From Rufibacter latericius (lineage in GTDB: Bacteria > Bacteroidota > Bacteroidia > Cytophagales > Hymenobacteraceae): a stretch of DNA of 64,000 nt. The position numbers and the translations under genes are program-made. The stretch covers positions 310,001 to 374,000 of the forward strand of contig NZ_RJJD01000002.1 of assembly GCF_003721515.1 (NCBI RefSeq). Direction: 5' to 3'. Shown piece by piece: positions 34,401-42,712 of this stretch (positions are counted from its first letter, which is position 1; the number at the start of each line of letters is the position of its first letter). Under the pieces are notes generated by a model. That model was not told the DNA's origin. It saw nothing but the letters and a program-made list of their open reading frames with translations, and made no database searches.

Positions 34401-34897
34401 GGCATATATCCCAGTGCCTCCACCAGTGAACGACGGGAACCCGGAGTGGTATAAAGCAGATGCCGGATGGCTACTCGCCAATGCTGGGGTGCGGGATAGG
34501 AGTCCAGTTGAGTTCTGGGCTTACTTTCTGCCTCTTTCTTATGAATGGACGAAGTTCCCGGAATTATTTCATATGACAGCTTCGGCCCCAGAAGCGGTCC
34601 CTTTTCTTGAAGCCATTTCAACAAAGCGGCAGAGACGGAGATGAATTTATCTGCACAGACTTCTTCTGAATTCCGGCTTTTCTCCTTCAGCCACATGAGT
34701 TCTTGAGTCCGCTTCAGATACCGCTCTTCCGTTTTTACCCCTTCCAGGTGTTGGAGGATAGTTTCGAAGTCTTTTTCCAGAAACACCACAGAAACTGACT
34801 TCCTTTCTGACCTGCCCTTCTCAGTTGAACGCACCACGTCCTGCATCAACTCTATAATTGACACCGCCCTTGAAGTTAAATCCAATATAGCATCCAT
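31457..34897 (-). CDS. patatin-like phospholipase with multi-helix membrane insertion
   Basis: The 1146-residue protein has a patatin-type acyl hydrolase core: oxyanion loop LAFSGGGIRSATFNLGILQG (about residues 262-281), nucleophile elbow STVSGGGYIGSW (about 293-304) with Ser as predicted nucleophile, and the dyad Asp in CLSDGGHFDNMGLYELVRRR (about 958). Between nucleophile and Asp lies an insertion of about 400 residues (380-780) with roughly ten predicted membrane helices. The first 250 residues are soluble and unassigned. It would hydrolyse lipid ester bonds at the membrane. It lies 390 bp downstream of the eight-gene block and may or may not be co-transcribed. Confidence 0.82.
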   Translation of the reverse strand: MDAILDLTSRAVSIIELMQDVVRSTEKGRSERKSVSVVFLEKDFETILQHLEGVKTEERYLKRTQELMWLKEKSRNSEEVCADKFISVSAALLKWLQEKGPLLGPKLSYEIIPGTSSIHKKEAESKPRTQLDSYPAPQHWRVAIRHLLYTTPGSRRSLVEALGYMPVQVVLALGGGEYDAIKQRELQDKMASNEQAKLLLEDDQALVQKLLEQKVPLPFETVYREELQEIHQSRNLREQPPTVKRGGPLKQAADMRLRALAFSGGGIRSATFNLGILQGLAKAGLLTQFDYLSTVSGGGYIGSWFSAWIEREGSIQKVQDRLNPEKSADPMGEEVRPIRWLRMFSNYLAPNNSIMSADSWTVGLTWLRNTLLNQVVIMLLLCTVLVAGLCLCLLWQQLWPEGTTRQSVLWVTSGFILAGAVLAGWGMHSYTKNLPPPSLIEEKKTYLITGGLLVTGLLTAFMVSSWFFSNGILADENTSVSILDRFYLLLPVAYVGSAGLLLVAGLGRYDACLPKRSRLYQAWAIFLLMVFSVVAAFAGTMLLALGWHALHSLVILSKDAPSWRENTGSFTFEELISSKEFLGNLAFIIGTPLVLEVLSFTVVIRMALLGKFFPDDRREWWGRMGADVHRGIMGWILLSTVCLLGGRLIQVGQDYILPLAGSWVALIGIAVRFAFGSATPVEQSSSATTSKWKDLLVRVAPYLFIVGMLIIASEVIGNIVRHVGIQGSSLFKAFGLLLVLAALTSLLAWRVGVNEFSMHHFYRNRLMRGYLAASRRRTEREASVNHFTGFDSKDDLKLAKLRTKFGYPGPLLIINTTLNATEATELDRQDRQAESFVFTPLYCGFDFCRLRPSISSAGKSFEYGFRPTEQYAYPNGKKLGGPGIGTTMAISGAAANPNQGYHSSPTAAFLMTVFNARLGWWMGNPRRSDWQRSDPRFGLGYLIYDLLGKTDTRRDYVCLSDGGHFDNMGLYELVRRRTRLIVLGDGEQDDRFTCDGLANAIRRCRIDFGVDIEIDVTPITTRNKETSYSAQHFAIGNIWYPEDSIGRPSGKLIYLKSSITGDEAVDVREYSLKFPAFPHQSTGDQFFSEAQFESYRKLGLHIMESALNDEQVRAQFGLFKPNLHESIIPNIQRARINRPYLGKIGW

Positions 34898-35051
34898 GGC
34901 TGAAGATTGCTGGTATTATGCTAAGGAAGTAGGAATAGACATCAAAGAAGCTGGCAGAAGAATTCCAGACTTTAAGGTAGCATTGGTCACAAAACGTTCA
35001 GGTAAACACCCGGTAATTTTCGTGAGAGGAAGTAAGATGTTAAGTATTTAG
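34896..35051 (+). CDS. possible 51-aa reading frame, doubtful
   Basis: An ATG overlapping the patatin start codon within CCATGG opens a frame MAEDCWYYAKEVGIDIKEAG... ending in GKHPVIFVRGSKMLSI and a TAG. The composition looks protein-like, but no ribosome-binding site is evident, it starts inside the divergent gene, and the opposite strand of the same stretch is also open. It may be a decayed gene or chance. Confidence 0.18.
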   Translation: MAEDCWYYAKEVGIDIKEAGRRIPDFKVALVTKRSGKHPVIFVRGSKMLSI

Positions 35052-35287
35052 AATAAGGGTTAAAACCATTTATAATTTTAGAAAATGATTGCGGGTCCTC
35101 ACGGACATTCACCTTATGAATTTCCCATATAAGAGCCTTATTTTTATATTCTATTGGTGGAGTTTTACCGTTACTTTTATAAAAAGAACCAATAAATAAA
35201 TGGTAAATGCTGGCGAAATACTGCTTCTATCTGTTTTTAAAGGTTTTTCAGTAAAATGGCTTTAAATGCGCTACTTGTCTCGTCCTT
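34898..35287. other. gap between the large operon and the patatin gene
   Basis: About 390 bp, more AT-rich than the flanks. On the minus strand a frame without a start codon runs from a TAG near 35237 to a TGA near 34989 (about 79 codons, including KTPPIEYKNKALIWEIHKV). It may be a remnant. The segment also contains palindrome copy 8. The patatin promoter would be here, but no exact TAnnTTTG box was found. Confidence 0.35.
35239..35269. repeat. dispersed intergenic palindrome, copy 8
   Basis: AAAGGTTTTTCAGTAAAATG continuing GCTTTAAATGC, preceded by a GTTTTT arm. It lies just beyond the end of the peptidoglycan-binding-domain gene. Confidence 0.55.
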
Positions 35288-36280
35288 CTATTGCACCGGA
35301 TTATGCAGTTCAGAAAAGATATGGGCGGTTGGTTCGCTTATCAACTCCAAAGCTGGTTCATGTAGCTTAATGGAAGGAAGTGTAAGGTTAAGGGCATCGG
35401 CGGTATTAGGTCCAACTATTCCGTCGCTGCCTTCCAACCCGAAATTGGTGGCTTGAAAATTGAGAACTGCCATCAAGGTTCTGGGCCCGAAGTCCTTATC
35501 AAGATTGCCTTCATAGAATTTCTTCTCGCGCAGCTTTTCCTGGAGTTTGAGTACCACCTCTCCTTTTGAGCCATACCGGAGGCGCATGGTCAAAGATTTA
35601 GATTCATTAAGGGCTACTTTTTGGGCATCGCGCCCTTCCAGCAAAAGGTAAGGAAAACTGTTCTGTTCAAGCGCGTAGGCATTTGCCTGGAAAACCTTCC
35701 AGGCACCGGTACTAGGCAGGTTTTTCCTGCTCTTGCATTTTGGGTAACCCACCACCACCTGACAACCGGCACTGGAATAACCGTCGCTCACGCCCATACT
35801 CCAGGCACTATGCAGGTTATCGAAGGGGCACATAAATTCTACCCGGTCGTTGACGTCGAAATCCAGATCATCGGTGGTGCGCCGGATGGGAAGTTTGTTT
35901 ACCTGCCTGAACGCCTCGTGCCCCGACTTGCTTCCGGCATGGTGCACGCCTTTGCGGTAATCGTTGTAAAAGCCGGTTAACAGCTGATTGGCCCCTACTC
36001 CGTTCCGGGCCCTCGCCTTGGAGACAAACGCCTGGCTGGGCACGGTACTTCCCGGGAAAACCGCAATTCCTTTGCCCGGCACCCATTGACCCAGCGTACA
36101 TCGGGGATTGATGTAATTGAGGTTGGTGACCTGAAGCAGGTGCTTGTTACTGAACGAATAATCATCCAGGTCTATGGGTAAGCACCCCCGCAAACCGAAG
36201 AACACCATTCCCTTCAGGGGCACCTCTATACTGTTCTGCTCAAAAAGTCGCACCAGATGCTCTTCTCTAAACTCAAACAT
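35288..36280 (-). CDS. protein with C-terminal peptidoglycan-binding-type domain
   Basis: The 330-residue protein has an unrecognised N-terminal part of about 215 residues (FREEHLVRLFEQNSIEV, then a segment rich in Cys, His and aromatic residues: FYNDYRKGVHHAGSKSGH, MCPFDNLHSAWSMGVSDGYSS) and a C-terminal PG_binding_1-like domain (about 228-295: LRYGSKGEVVLKLQEKL, FYEGNLDKDFGPRTLMAVLNFQ, GIVGPNTADAL). No signal peptide is visible. The HHAGSKSGHEAF stretch could be a hydrolase site but I cannot assign it. It is the last gene of the closely spaced block, 36 bp after the M19-like gene. Confidence 0.7.
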   Translation of the reverse strand: MFEFREEHLVRLFEQNSIEVPLKGMVFFGLRGCLPIDLDDYSFSNKHLLQVTNLNYINPRCTLGQWVPGKGIAVFPGSTVPSQAFVSKARARNGVGANQLLTGFYNDYRKGVHHAGSKSGHEAFRQVNKLPIRRTTDDLDFDVNDRVEFMCPFDNLHSAWSMGVSDGYSSAGCQVVVGYPKCKSRKNLPSTGAWKVFQANAYALEQNSFPYLLLEGRDAQKVALNESKSLTMRLRYGSKGEVVLKLQEKLREKKFYEGNLDKDFGPRTLMAVLNFQATNFGLEGSDGIVGPNTADALNLTLPSIKLHEPALELISEPTAHIFSELHNPVQ

Positions 36281-36296
36281 GGCCGTATGTTTTAAA

Positions 36297-36325
36297 GGTG
36301 TTTTTAGAAAATTAGCCTATAAATG
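36297..36325. repeat. dispersed intergenic palindrome, copy 9
   Basis: GGTGTTTTTAGAAAATTAGC continuing CTATAAATG, preceded by GTTTTAAA. It overlaps the stop codon of the M19-like gene. Confidence 0.5.
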
Positions 36326-38053
36326 GAAGGTGCCGTTTACCCAATCCTGAACAAAGGCCTTCCCGTTCTCAAACATAATCTGCCGTACTACCTGTTTTAC
36401 CTTGTCGTCATCAATCTCGCTCCGGCTGGTAGAAGGCAGCAGCGAAGGACCTCCGTTTTCATTGCGGTAAGCTTTCTCGGCGATAGGGAGCCATTTTAGG
36501 AGTACTTTTTCTAAGTCAGGCATTTTTGAGGCATCCCGGCAGATTTTCACCGGGTCTATGAGCCCGTCAAAATCACTACCGATGCAGATGTGTTGCCAAG
36601 GGTCGGTCATCTTGGGGCTAATCTCTTCTTTGTTGCTTTTTGCTACTGAGACAATGTGCAGCAGGTTGAAGCACAAACTCAGCGGGTGGCGTTCTTCTTT
36701 GGTGGGCACCAGCCAGGACTCCATAGTCTCCATGCCCTCCAGCGGTTCAGGAGACAATCCCCTTACCTGCACGTCCGGGAAAAATGTCTTGAAATCGGGC
36801 ACCGACAGGTATTCTGACTGCTCTTTGGAACTCATGCCAATCTTCGCCTGGAAGCCCAAAATTCGAACGTCCAGAGATACTCCTATGAGTCCGCCAGACC
36901 GCAGCACTTCAATAATGTCTTCGTCCATGAGGTTAATGCTCCAAGGATTGAACGTGAACTCACTGTTCAGCCCAGAGCCCCAATCACCCGCTTTTCTGCG
37001 CCGGGTCATCACTTCAACGGCCCTAATGCCAGACTGGTTAAACGCTGCAGTTTCCGTCATGCTGTCCACCCACTCAGGCAGAGAATAACCCGTAACGCCT
37101 ACATGGGAAGCGATGATGGGAATGTTTTCGTTTTGGGGATTCTGTTTTCTGTAGGCATAAAAGTCCTGCCTGGATTTCAGGCCCATGTGCTTGATGTCTA
37201 TCAGGATAGGGGTTGGCTTACCTCCTACCACCATGGTATAGGCGGCATCAATGACCTCTTTGCCTAAGGGCGTGATGCCGTTGCCCACCGGGTAGAAAGC
37301 GCCGTGTTTCAGCATCTTCATCCCGAAGGCGTGGGTAGCCAAAGGTTGTTCTATGATGTGCGACAGGTGGGTGAGCGTGATGTAGAAAAGGTCCATGCCC
37401 TCCTCCCAGAGCGCCTGCTGCAGCCTTTGTAGACTGGAGGTGACGGTGGCAGTATCTGGTTTGCAGAAATCATCATAAATGGCGCCCAGGGAACCGTTGC
37501 CGTTGATGGGTTGGGTGTCATAGAGGTTGGGCTTGGCTACTTTGAGGCGCGACAGGTTATGCCCGCCTTCCATGCCCAGGGCGATGAAGAACTTGGATTC
37601 ATCAATCTGCGTCGGGCTTTTGCGGGTCAGAAACTGGATGTAGGGCACTTTGGCTAGGCTTCGGTACAAATCCAATTCCTTGATGAACATCCGGTAGTAA
37701 GACACCTCGCCTAACCGGATGTTCTTCAGGTACCGCTGGTCCATGGGCCGGGTCCAGCTAGACCGCAGTAGTTTTGCTATAAATCCCTCACTATCAGCAA
37801 TACCGTGCTCCATGGCCACCACATTGGCAATGCCCAGACGTACCCCCCCCTTGGTCATCTGCTCCAGCGAACACTGACTTTCCAGGATATGCAGGACCTC
37901 TTCATCCACCACATCCATGAGGTCATTTTTCAGGTCCATGGGTTTGGTGAGTTCTACTGCCGCCCGGCCAGATGGGTAATTTTCTTCATAGCGGGTTATG
38001 AACTGCTTAAAAACCGGGTGAAAATGAAAGTCGAAGTAAGAAGTCTGGGCCAT
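36317..38053 (-). CDS. M19 (renal dipeptidase)-like amidohydrolase-fold protein
   Basis: The 578-residue protein shows metal-site motifs of the amidohydrolase superfamily resembling peptidase M19: FDFHFHP at residues 7-13, the bridging Glu in ALGMEGGHNL (about 161), THLSHI (about 229), SHVGVTG (about 316) and GSDFDGL (about 493). It is longer than typical M19 enzymes (about 400 aa) through insertions in the middle. It has no signal peptide, unlike classical secreted M19 homologues, so a cytosolic dipeptidase or related hydrolase is implied. It starts 14 bp after the dual-protease gene. Confidence 0.75.
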   Translation of the reverse strand: MAQTSYFDFHFHPVFKQFITRYEENYPSGRAAVELTKPMDLKNDLMDVVDEEVLHILESQCSLEQMTKGGVRLGIANVVAMEHGIADSEGFIAKLLRSSWTRPMDQRYLKNIRLGEVSYYRMFIKELDLYRSLAKVPYIQFLTRKSPTQIDESKFFIALGMEGGHNLSRLKVAKPNLYDTQPINGNGSLGAIYDDFCKPDTATVTSSLQRLQQALWEEGMDLFYITLTHLSHIIEQPLATHAFGMKMLKHGAFYPVGNGITPLGKEVIDAAYTMVVGGKPTPILIDIKHMGLKSRQDFYAYRKQNPQNENIPIIASHVGVTGYSLPEWVDSMTETAAFNQSGIRAVEVMTRRRKAGDWGSGLNSEFTFNPWSINLMDEDIIEVLRSGGLIGVSLDVRILGFQAKIGMSSKEQSEYLSVPDFKTFFPDVQVRGLSPEPLEGMETMESWLVPTKEERHPLSLCFNLLHIVSVAKSNKEEISPKMTDPWQHICIGSDFDGLIDPVKICRDASKMPDLEKVLLKWLPIAEKAYRNENGGPSLLPSTSRSEIDDDKVKQVVRQIMFENGKAFVQDWVNGTFHL

Positions 38054-38067
38054 GGCTGCAAGGGTTG

Positions 38068-40824
38068 TTAGCGTCTGAAACTCTCAAAGTAGTCGTTAAG
38101 AATCTGTTTGCTCTTCAGGCTGCTGGCGGAAGCGGTTGACTCCAGCATCCCGTTATACTGGCTTTTAAGGAGAGCATTATAGGCAGTTTTGCCCCGGCCG
38201 GTCAGGTTGGCAAACTCCATTGTTTCATGATGGCCAGGCATGGACTTCCGTTTCAAGGTATTCCAAAAGAAATGAATGGCTTCGCGCACGCCTAGGTCTG
38301 CCTTGGCGGGTACGTTCTTGCCTTGGTAGGCATTGATTAATTCTTTAGGTTGAGGCAGCTCTACCTGTAGAAGGGCCTCAATATCCAGAATACCGGCCCC
38401 GTACATAGAATACATCTTCACTTTCCAGCTGGCTGGTTTACGGGCGCTTTTCCGTAAACAGTACCGAAACGCTTCTACTACCTGCCATTTCTGAGGATAC
38501 AATGCCCTTAACTTTTCAACGTGAAGCGCTTTCCAGAGGGTAGCCGCAGATGCAACGTGCGGGGTGGCGTAACTGGTACCATCACCGTAGGCCATGATTT
38601 CCTGCCCGTCTTTGTCCAGGAACGGCACGTACACCGATTCACCTGGGGCGGCAATGTCAACGGCCTCGCCGTAGCTGGTACCAACCCAGGGTTTCTCATC
38701 AGGGTTGGTGGCGGCAACCGCGATGGTGCCTGGGTAAATGGCCGGGGCTACCACTACTTCTACCTCATTTCCGGCGGCACACACCCAAATCACCCCACTT
38801 TCATAGGCTATCTGGGCCACTTTCCCCATCATGGGCCGCGGGTAACTGCCCATACACATGAATATAACATCGGCACCGTTATTCACGGCGTGGGTTACCG
38901 CATCTACAATGTCTTTGGCCCGACCCAGCAACAGTACGCTTTTGGCCACCCGGTACGGAATGAGCTTCACCAAGGGTTTGTCTGTGTCATGCAGAATACC
39001 GGGGTTTCCGTCATACTCATACTCTGGCTTAATCCTTCCGCCTACTACCAGACTGGCCGTGCGGGTACCGTGGCTGGGCATCTTGAATCCCCATTTGGCT
39101 TGCTCATCGCGGGCATCGGAGTCATGGTCCACGAAGTCCATGTCCCACTGTAAGTCATAAGACTCTTTGACCTTTGAGTGGGTAGAGTATCCAGTGTCTA
39201 GTTGTACCAGCTTTATATTTTGGATGTTCTTTTTAACGGCGCTCCAGCGGCCATCTTCCTGGGCAATTCCATTAAAATTTACGGCTCGCCAGTTCCACCT
39301 TCTTACCCCCTCCAAATCATTGGCGGCAATTTGTTCTTTCGCCCACTGCGCATTTTTCCACTGCTCCAGAAACTCGTGCTCGTTCCACTTGGCGGAACCA
39401 TCTGTGTAGACAAAGTCTAAAATAGATTCCTGGCCCTGCGGCATCCCGCTAGGGTTTGTGGAAGAAGTTGCCAGGTCTGAATAAACGGGCAGGTCTGGGG
39501 TACAGGCATCAATGTGGGGCATGGCCTCCAGAGCCGCCGCCATCTCCCAGGCTGTCTTGTCTGACTTTACGCTGAGGTAGAAAAAGCGCCGTTGGTCTGC
39601 ATCTGAGGCGTAGGGGAAAATAGGTTCACTGCGGCTGAGTTCTGGCACCAAGGTATTGGCATTTTGCTTCCAATCGTCCTGCAAGGCTTCAATGGCCGAA
39701 AGCTCCACCTCAAATTGTTGCAGGCTGCCAGGCAGTTCTTTCTCTGGTAAAGGGGTTGTCATGGATGTTGGAGTTGGAGTGGAAGAATGAGATTGAACTT
39801 CAGTTGGCGCAGAGGGCTGGCTTTCCAGAATCTGGTGCCGGTACTTTTCCATGGATTTGGGCAGTTCCATGTTCCGGACGGCCTGTATGATGCTGCTGAC
39901 CCGCACGCCTTCGTTCCCGAGCCAATCAATGACATCGTCTGGGTCGCCGGGTTCTACCAGGGTGCCGTTCTTGCGGAGCCATTGGCCCTGGTTGTTTCTT
40001 CGGGGAACGCCGCTGTGGTGCAAGGCCACTATTTCACCGGTTCCCAGTCCCACTACCATGCCTCCTGAAGACCCGGGCAAGGTATCTGACTCGTAGATGA
40101 GGAAATTATCGGTGAGGGTAAGCATCCGGATGTCTTTCAAAACCACTTTCTTGTAGTCTCCGCCGGGGTGCTGGACCACAATGCAGTTTTCTCCTTCTAT
40201 GATTTTTCCGGTGGCCCCATCTAACCGCGCAGGAGTGAAAGACGAGAGAGGAATATTGTCTTCAGAGGTATCGGCTACCGCCACAATGGTAAAATCCAGT
40301 CCGCTGTTGGGGACCTCCGCTTTTTTCTGGATGGGAGAGGTCAGGTAAAAAATGTCTGGCCGAAGGGCGAAAGTGACCGGGTCTGAAGCCTGGGTGGCCC
40401 CTAATTCATACCGGAACTGGATTAATGATTTTCGGGCAATTTCTGCATCGGGCAGCACATGGTTGTTGGTAATGATGAGGTTGGGCGTGATCAAGAAACC
40501 GGTTCCGTATCCCGAGGCTCCGAAAGGACTCTTGATTATGATCCGGCAAACCGAGTCAGCGAGGTTCACGATCTTCCTGAGGATAAACACGTCCTGAAAA
40601 TTAGGCACCCCATTGATCCGCTCCAGGGCTAGGTCAAGAGGTACTCCTTCCCGTTGAATCCGTTTAGAAAGGCGGTGGGCCTCCTCCGGTACCTGGATGT
40701 CTACCAACGATACCTGCCCTTTCCGGTTATGGTAAATTCCGTTCTTTATCCGCTCAATTTCCTTTAAAGAGGCCGTATAACGATCAGAAGCATAGTTGGC
40801 GATATCGGTCTGGTTCAGTTCCAT
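38068..40824 (-). CDS. fused trypsin-like and subtilisin-like double protease
   Basis: The 918-residue protein has two complete serine protease domains. Residues about 90-290 form a chymotrypsin/V8-like domain: His in IITNNHVLPDAE (about 121), Asp in GLDFTIVAVAD (about 178), Ser in LPGSSGGMVVG (about 251). After a P/S/T-rich linker and a spacer domain (about 350-500), residues about 535-790 form an S8 subtilisin domain: Asp in VQLDTGYSTHS (about 542), His in MPSHGTRTAS (about 583), oxyanion Asn in CAAGNEV (about 683) and Ser in GTSYATPHVA (about 750). No signal peptide or membrane helix is seen. Both triads look intact. The two proteases may activate each other; that is inference. Confidence 0.88.
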   Translation of the reverse strand: MELNQTDIANYASDRYTASLKEIERIKNGIYHNRKGQVSLVDIQVPEEAHRLSKRIQREGVPLDLALERINGVPNFQDVFILRKIVNLADSVCRIIIKSPFGASGYGTGFLITPNLIITNNHVLPDAEIARKSLIQFRYELGATQASDPVTFALRPDIFYLTSPIQKKAEVPNSGLDFTIVAVADTSEDNIPLSSFTPARLDGATGKIIEGENCIVVQHPGGDYKKVVLKDIRMLTLTDNFLIYESDTLPGSSGGMVVGLGTGEIVALHHSGVPRRNNQGQWLRKNGTLVEPGDPDDVIDWLGNEGVRVSSIIQAVRNMELPKSMEKYRHQILESQPSAPTEVQSHSSTPTPTSMTTPLPEKELPGSLQQFEVELSAIEALQDDWKQNANTLVPELSRSEPIFPYASDADQRRFFYLSVKSDKTAWEMAAALEAMPHIDACTPDLPVYSDLATSSTNPSGMPQGQESILDFVYTDGSAKWNEHEFLEQWKNAQWAKEQIAANDLEGVRRWNWRAVNFNGIAQEDGRWSAVKKNIQNIKLVQLDTGYSTHSKVKESYDLQWDMDFVDHDSDARDEQAKWGFKMPSHGTRTASLVVGGRIKPEYEYDGNPGILHDTDKPLVKLIPYRVAKSVLLLGRAKDIVDAVTHAVNNGADVIFMCMGSYPRPMMGKVAQIAYESGVIWVCAAGNEVEVVVAPAIYPGTIAVAATNPDEKPWVGTSYGEAVDIAAPGESVYVPFLDKDGQEIMAYGDGTSYATPHVASAATLWKALHVEKLRALYPQKWQVVEAFRYCLRKSARKPASWKVKMYSMYGAGILDIEALLQVELPQPKELINAYQGKNVPAKADLGVREAIHFFWNTLKRKSMPGHHETMEFANLTGRGKTAYNALLKSQYNGMLESTASASSLKSKQILNDYFESFRR

Positions 40825-40871
40825 AGGTTAGAGGTTGGTGTACTTCCCCGCCAACAAGGCTCTTCCGTTTT

Positions 40872-40902
40872 AAAGGGGTTTTTCAGAAATGAGGTCTAAA
40901 GC
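40872..40902. repeat. dispersed intergenic palindrome, copy 10
   Basis: AAAGGGGTTTTTCAGAAATG continuing AGGTCTAAAGC, preceded by GTTT. It sits in the 102-bp gap between the 583-aa gene and the double-protease gene, inside the large operon. Confidence 0.55.
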
Positions 40903-40926
40903 AACGTTCCTGTTTTCTTGAATAAA

Positions 40927-42678
40927 TTAAGACTGACCATTCTCGCGCTTAATAGGTATAATCTGATCAAACATCAGATTGGCGATTCCTTCTCCTCTAC
41001 CCGCCTGCTTGCGCCTGCCTACCCATAGATACGTTTTGCCATTGAGCCAGCGGGTACGCTGAAAGTTCCTCCTGATGATCACTCCTGCCCGGGGAATTTC
41101 TTCTTCCTCAATAAAGAAAACCGGTTTCGTTTCTGACACGATCCGACTGATAGGTCGGGTGCCCTGGGGCATTCGAGCTCGCTGTAGCCTAATCTCCCGT
41201 GCCACTTCGCCTGCGGCCGTTTCTTTCTGCACGGGTATGAAAGGGATCCAGTTATCGGGCACGGTGTTGCCCAGTACATACCTGATCTGGGCTTCGGTTT
41301 CAAAGGGGGTGAACTCGGCCAAATCCGGCACATGCCGCTTCAGCATCCTTCCGGAACCAGCCTCTGAGGATACCACCTGCTCAATGGCCCACACCATGTT
41401 GGACATCTCATCCCTGATGAAGTTTACTTTCTCCAGATCCTCGCCTTCCAGCAATTTTCCCACCGATGGAGCCATGTAAAAGACGCTCTCGTTTTGGGTG
41501 GAGTTCTGCCTTTCGGTCTGGTGGAAAACGGCAAATTCCTGCCAGTTCATCTCGGGGTCTTTGATGGAGGGCGCCACATGCATATACTGGCCAAAAACAT
41601 CTTTCACCACAATGCCTTCTATCTGGCAGATGGTGTTAATGTCCAGTTCATAGGGAAGAATAAACCAGTCATTGGAATAGGTTAACCCGTACTCGGCCAG
41701 GAGCAAGTTGAGCAATGCAGTAGGCGACGCTTCAATCTTCCCGAAGTCGGTGGCTTGGTCTTCCATCTGCCACAAGCGGGGGTGCGGCATGCCGCTGAAT
41801 TTAAGCGGATTTGGGATAAACGTCTGTAAAACGTCCTCGCCGGTGGTGGGTTCCTCCCGGTTTCTGTTGCTCTGGATTAATTCCTGATCGAAGTCTTTCC
41901 AGTCCAGGTGGCCCGAGCAGTACTGGTCAGCGACCAGCCGTATGCCGTTTTCCTGGTGATTGCTTTCCAGGGAGAAACTGTACTCCAGGTGTTCCGGTAC
42001 CCAGGCAGACTGGTTCTTGGCAGGTTGCTGGTACAACGTCGCAAACCATTTGGTGAACGCATCGGCTACCTCCAGGAACGCAGGACGGTGGGCTTCCTCA
42101 ATTTGGGCCTCACCGGAAATCCAGTCCGGAAAAGTACCCTTCTTTATGTCCTGGTGGATTTTAAAGCCGTCGGGTAGCAGGCCTTGAATTCCTTTGGTGA
42201 AAAACCTTCCTTCTTCATCATCCAGCAGTGCCTCCCCTTCCAAAGGATATTTTTCCAGCATCAGGGCCTGGTACTTCTTCAGTTTTTTGGATTTCAGAAG
42301 CATCAAAAGGTGCCTTCCCATTTGGGCCTTCAGAAACATGGTGGGGGGCAAACTCTCCTGCTCAATCAAGGTTTCCAAGGGGAATTTGTGATCATAGGGA
42401 ATCCGCTCCCCGCTCTTAAGGACGATGTCCTTCGGTTTGGTGTGCTTTCCTAAAATAGAGGCCTGAAACGGAGTGCCGGCATCCTCAGCCTGGAACTCGC
42501 CAAACTGCCACTGCCGGCAAAGGGTCCAGAGGGGGTCTCTCATTTCCATGCGGAGGCTGTGTCCGAAATCCTTGGAGCGGGGACTTCCTTCCAACCGGTT
42601 GTAATTACTGATCAGGGGGAAGAGAAACTTCTCCGCCTCTAATTTCACTTTAGAAATGGGGACTAAAGGAGATGGCAT
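40927..42678 (-). CDS. 583-aa protein of unknown function (large operon)
   Basis: I do not recognise this family. The N-terminus is notable for PLISNYNRLEGSPRSKDF and RDPLWTLCRQWQFGEFQAED, a Trp/Arg-rich segment followed by DAGTPFQA, which looks like a conserved structural motif. The middle is helical and acidic; the C-terminal third has WLNGKTYLWVGRRKQAGRGEG. There is no signal peptide or membrane helix. It follows the 1617-aa gene by 34 bp, and its family probably travels with the two giant proteins upstream. Function unknown. Confidence 0.7.
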   Translation of the reverse strand: MPSPLVPISKVKLEAEKFLFPLISNYNRLEGSPRSKDFGHSLRMEMRDPLWTLCRQWQFGEFQAEDAGTPFQASILGKHTKPKDIVLKSGERIPYDHKFPLETLIEQESLPPTMFLKAQMGRHLLMLLKSKKLKKYQALMLEKYPLEGEALLDDEEGRFFTKGIQGLLPDGFKIHQDIKKGTFPDWISGEAQIEEAHRPAFLEVADAFTKWFATLYQQPAKNQSAWVPEHLEYSFSLESNHQENGIRLVADQYCSGHLDWKDFDQELIQSNRNREEPTTGEDVLQTFIPNPLKFSGMPHPRLWQMEDQATDFGKIEASPTALLNLLLAEYGLTYSNDWFILPYELDINTICQIEGIVVKDVFGQYMHVAPSIKDPEMNWQEFAVFHQTERQNSTQNESVFYMAPSVGKLLEGEDLEKVNFIRDEMSNMVWAIEQVVSSEAGSGRMLKRHVPDLAEFTPFETEAQIRYVLGNTVPDNWIPFIPVQKETAAGEVAREIRLQRARMPQGTRPISRIVSETKPVFFIEEEEIPRAGVIIRRNFQRTRWLNGKTYLWVGRRKQAGRGEGIANLMFDQIIPIKRENGQS

Positions 42679-42712
42679 GGTACGTTACTTTATAGGTGGA
42701 AAGCTGCAGAAA

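Noticed and set aside
38521..39153. 210-codon plus-strand frame inside the double protease
   Set aside because: It lies wholly antisense to the subtilisin domain, whose catalytic motifs are intact.
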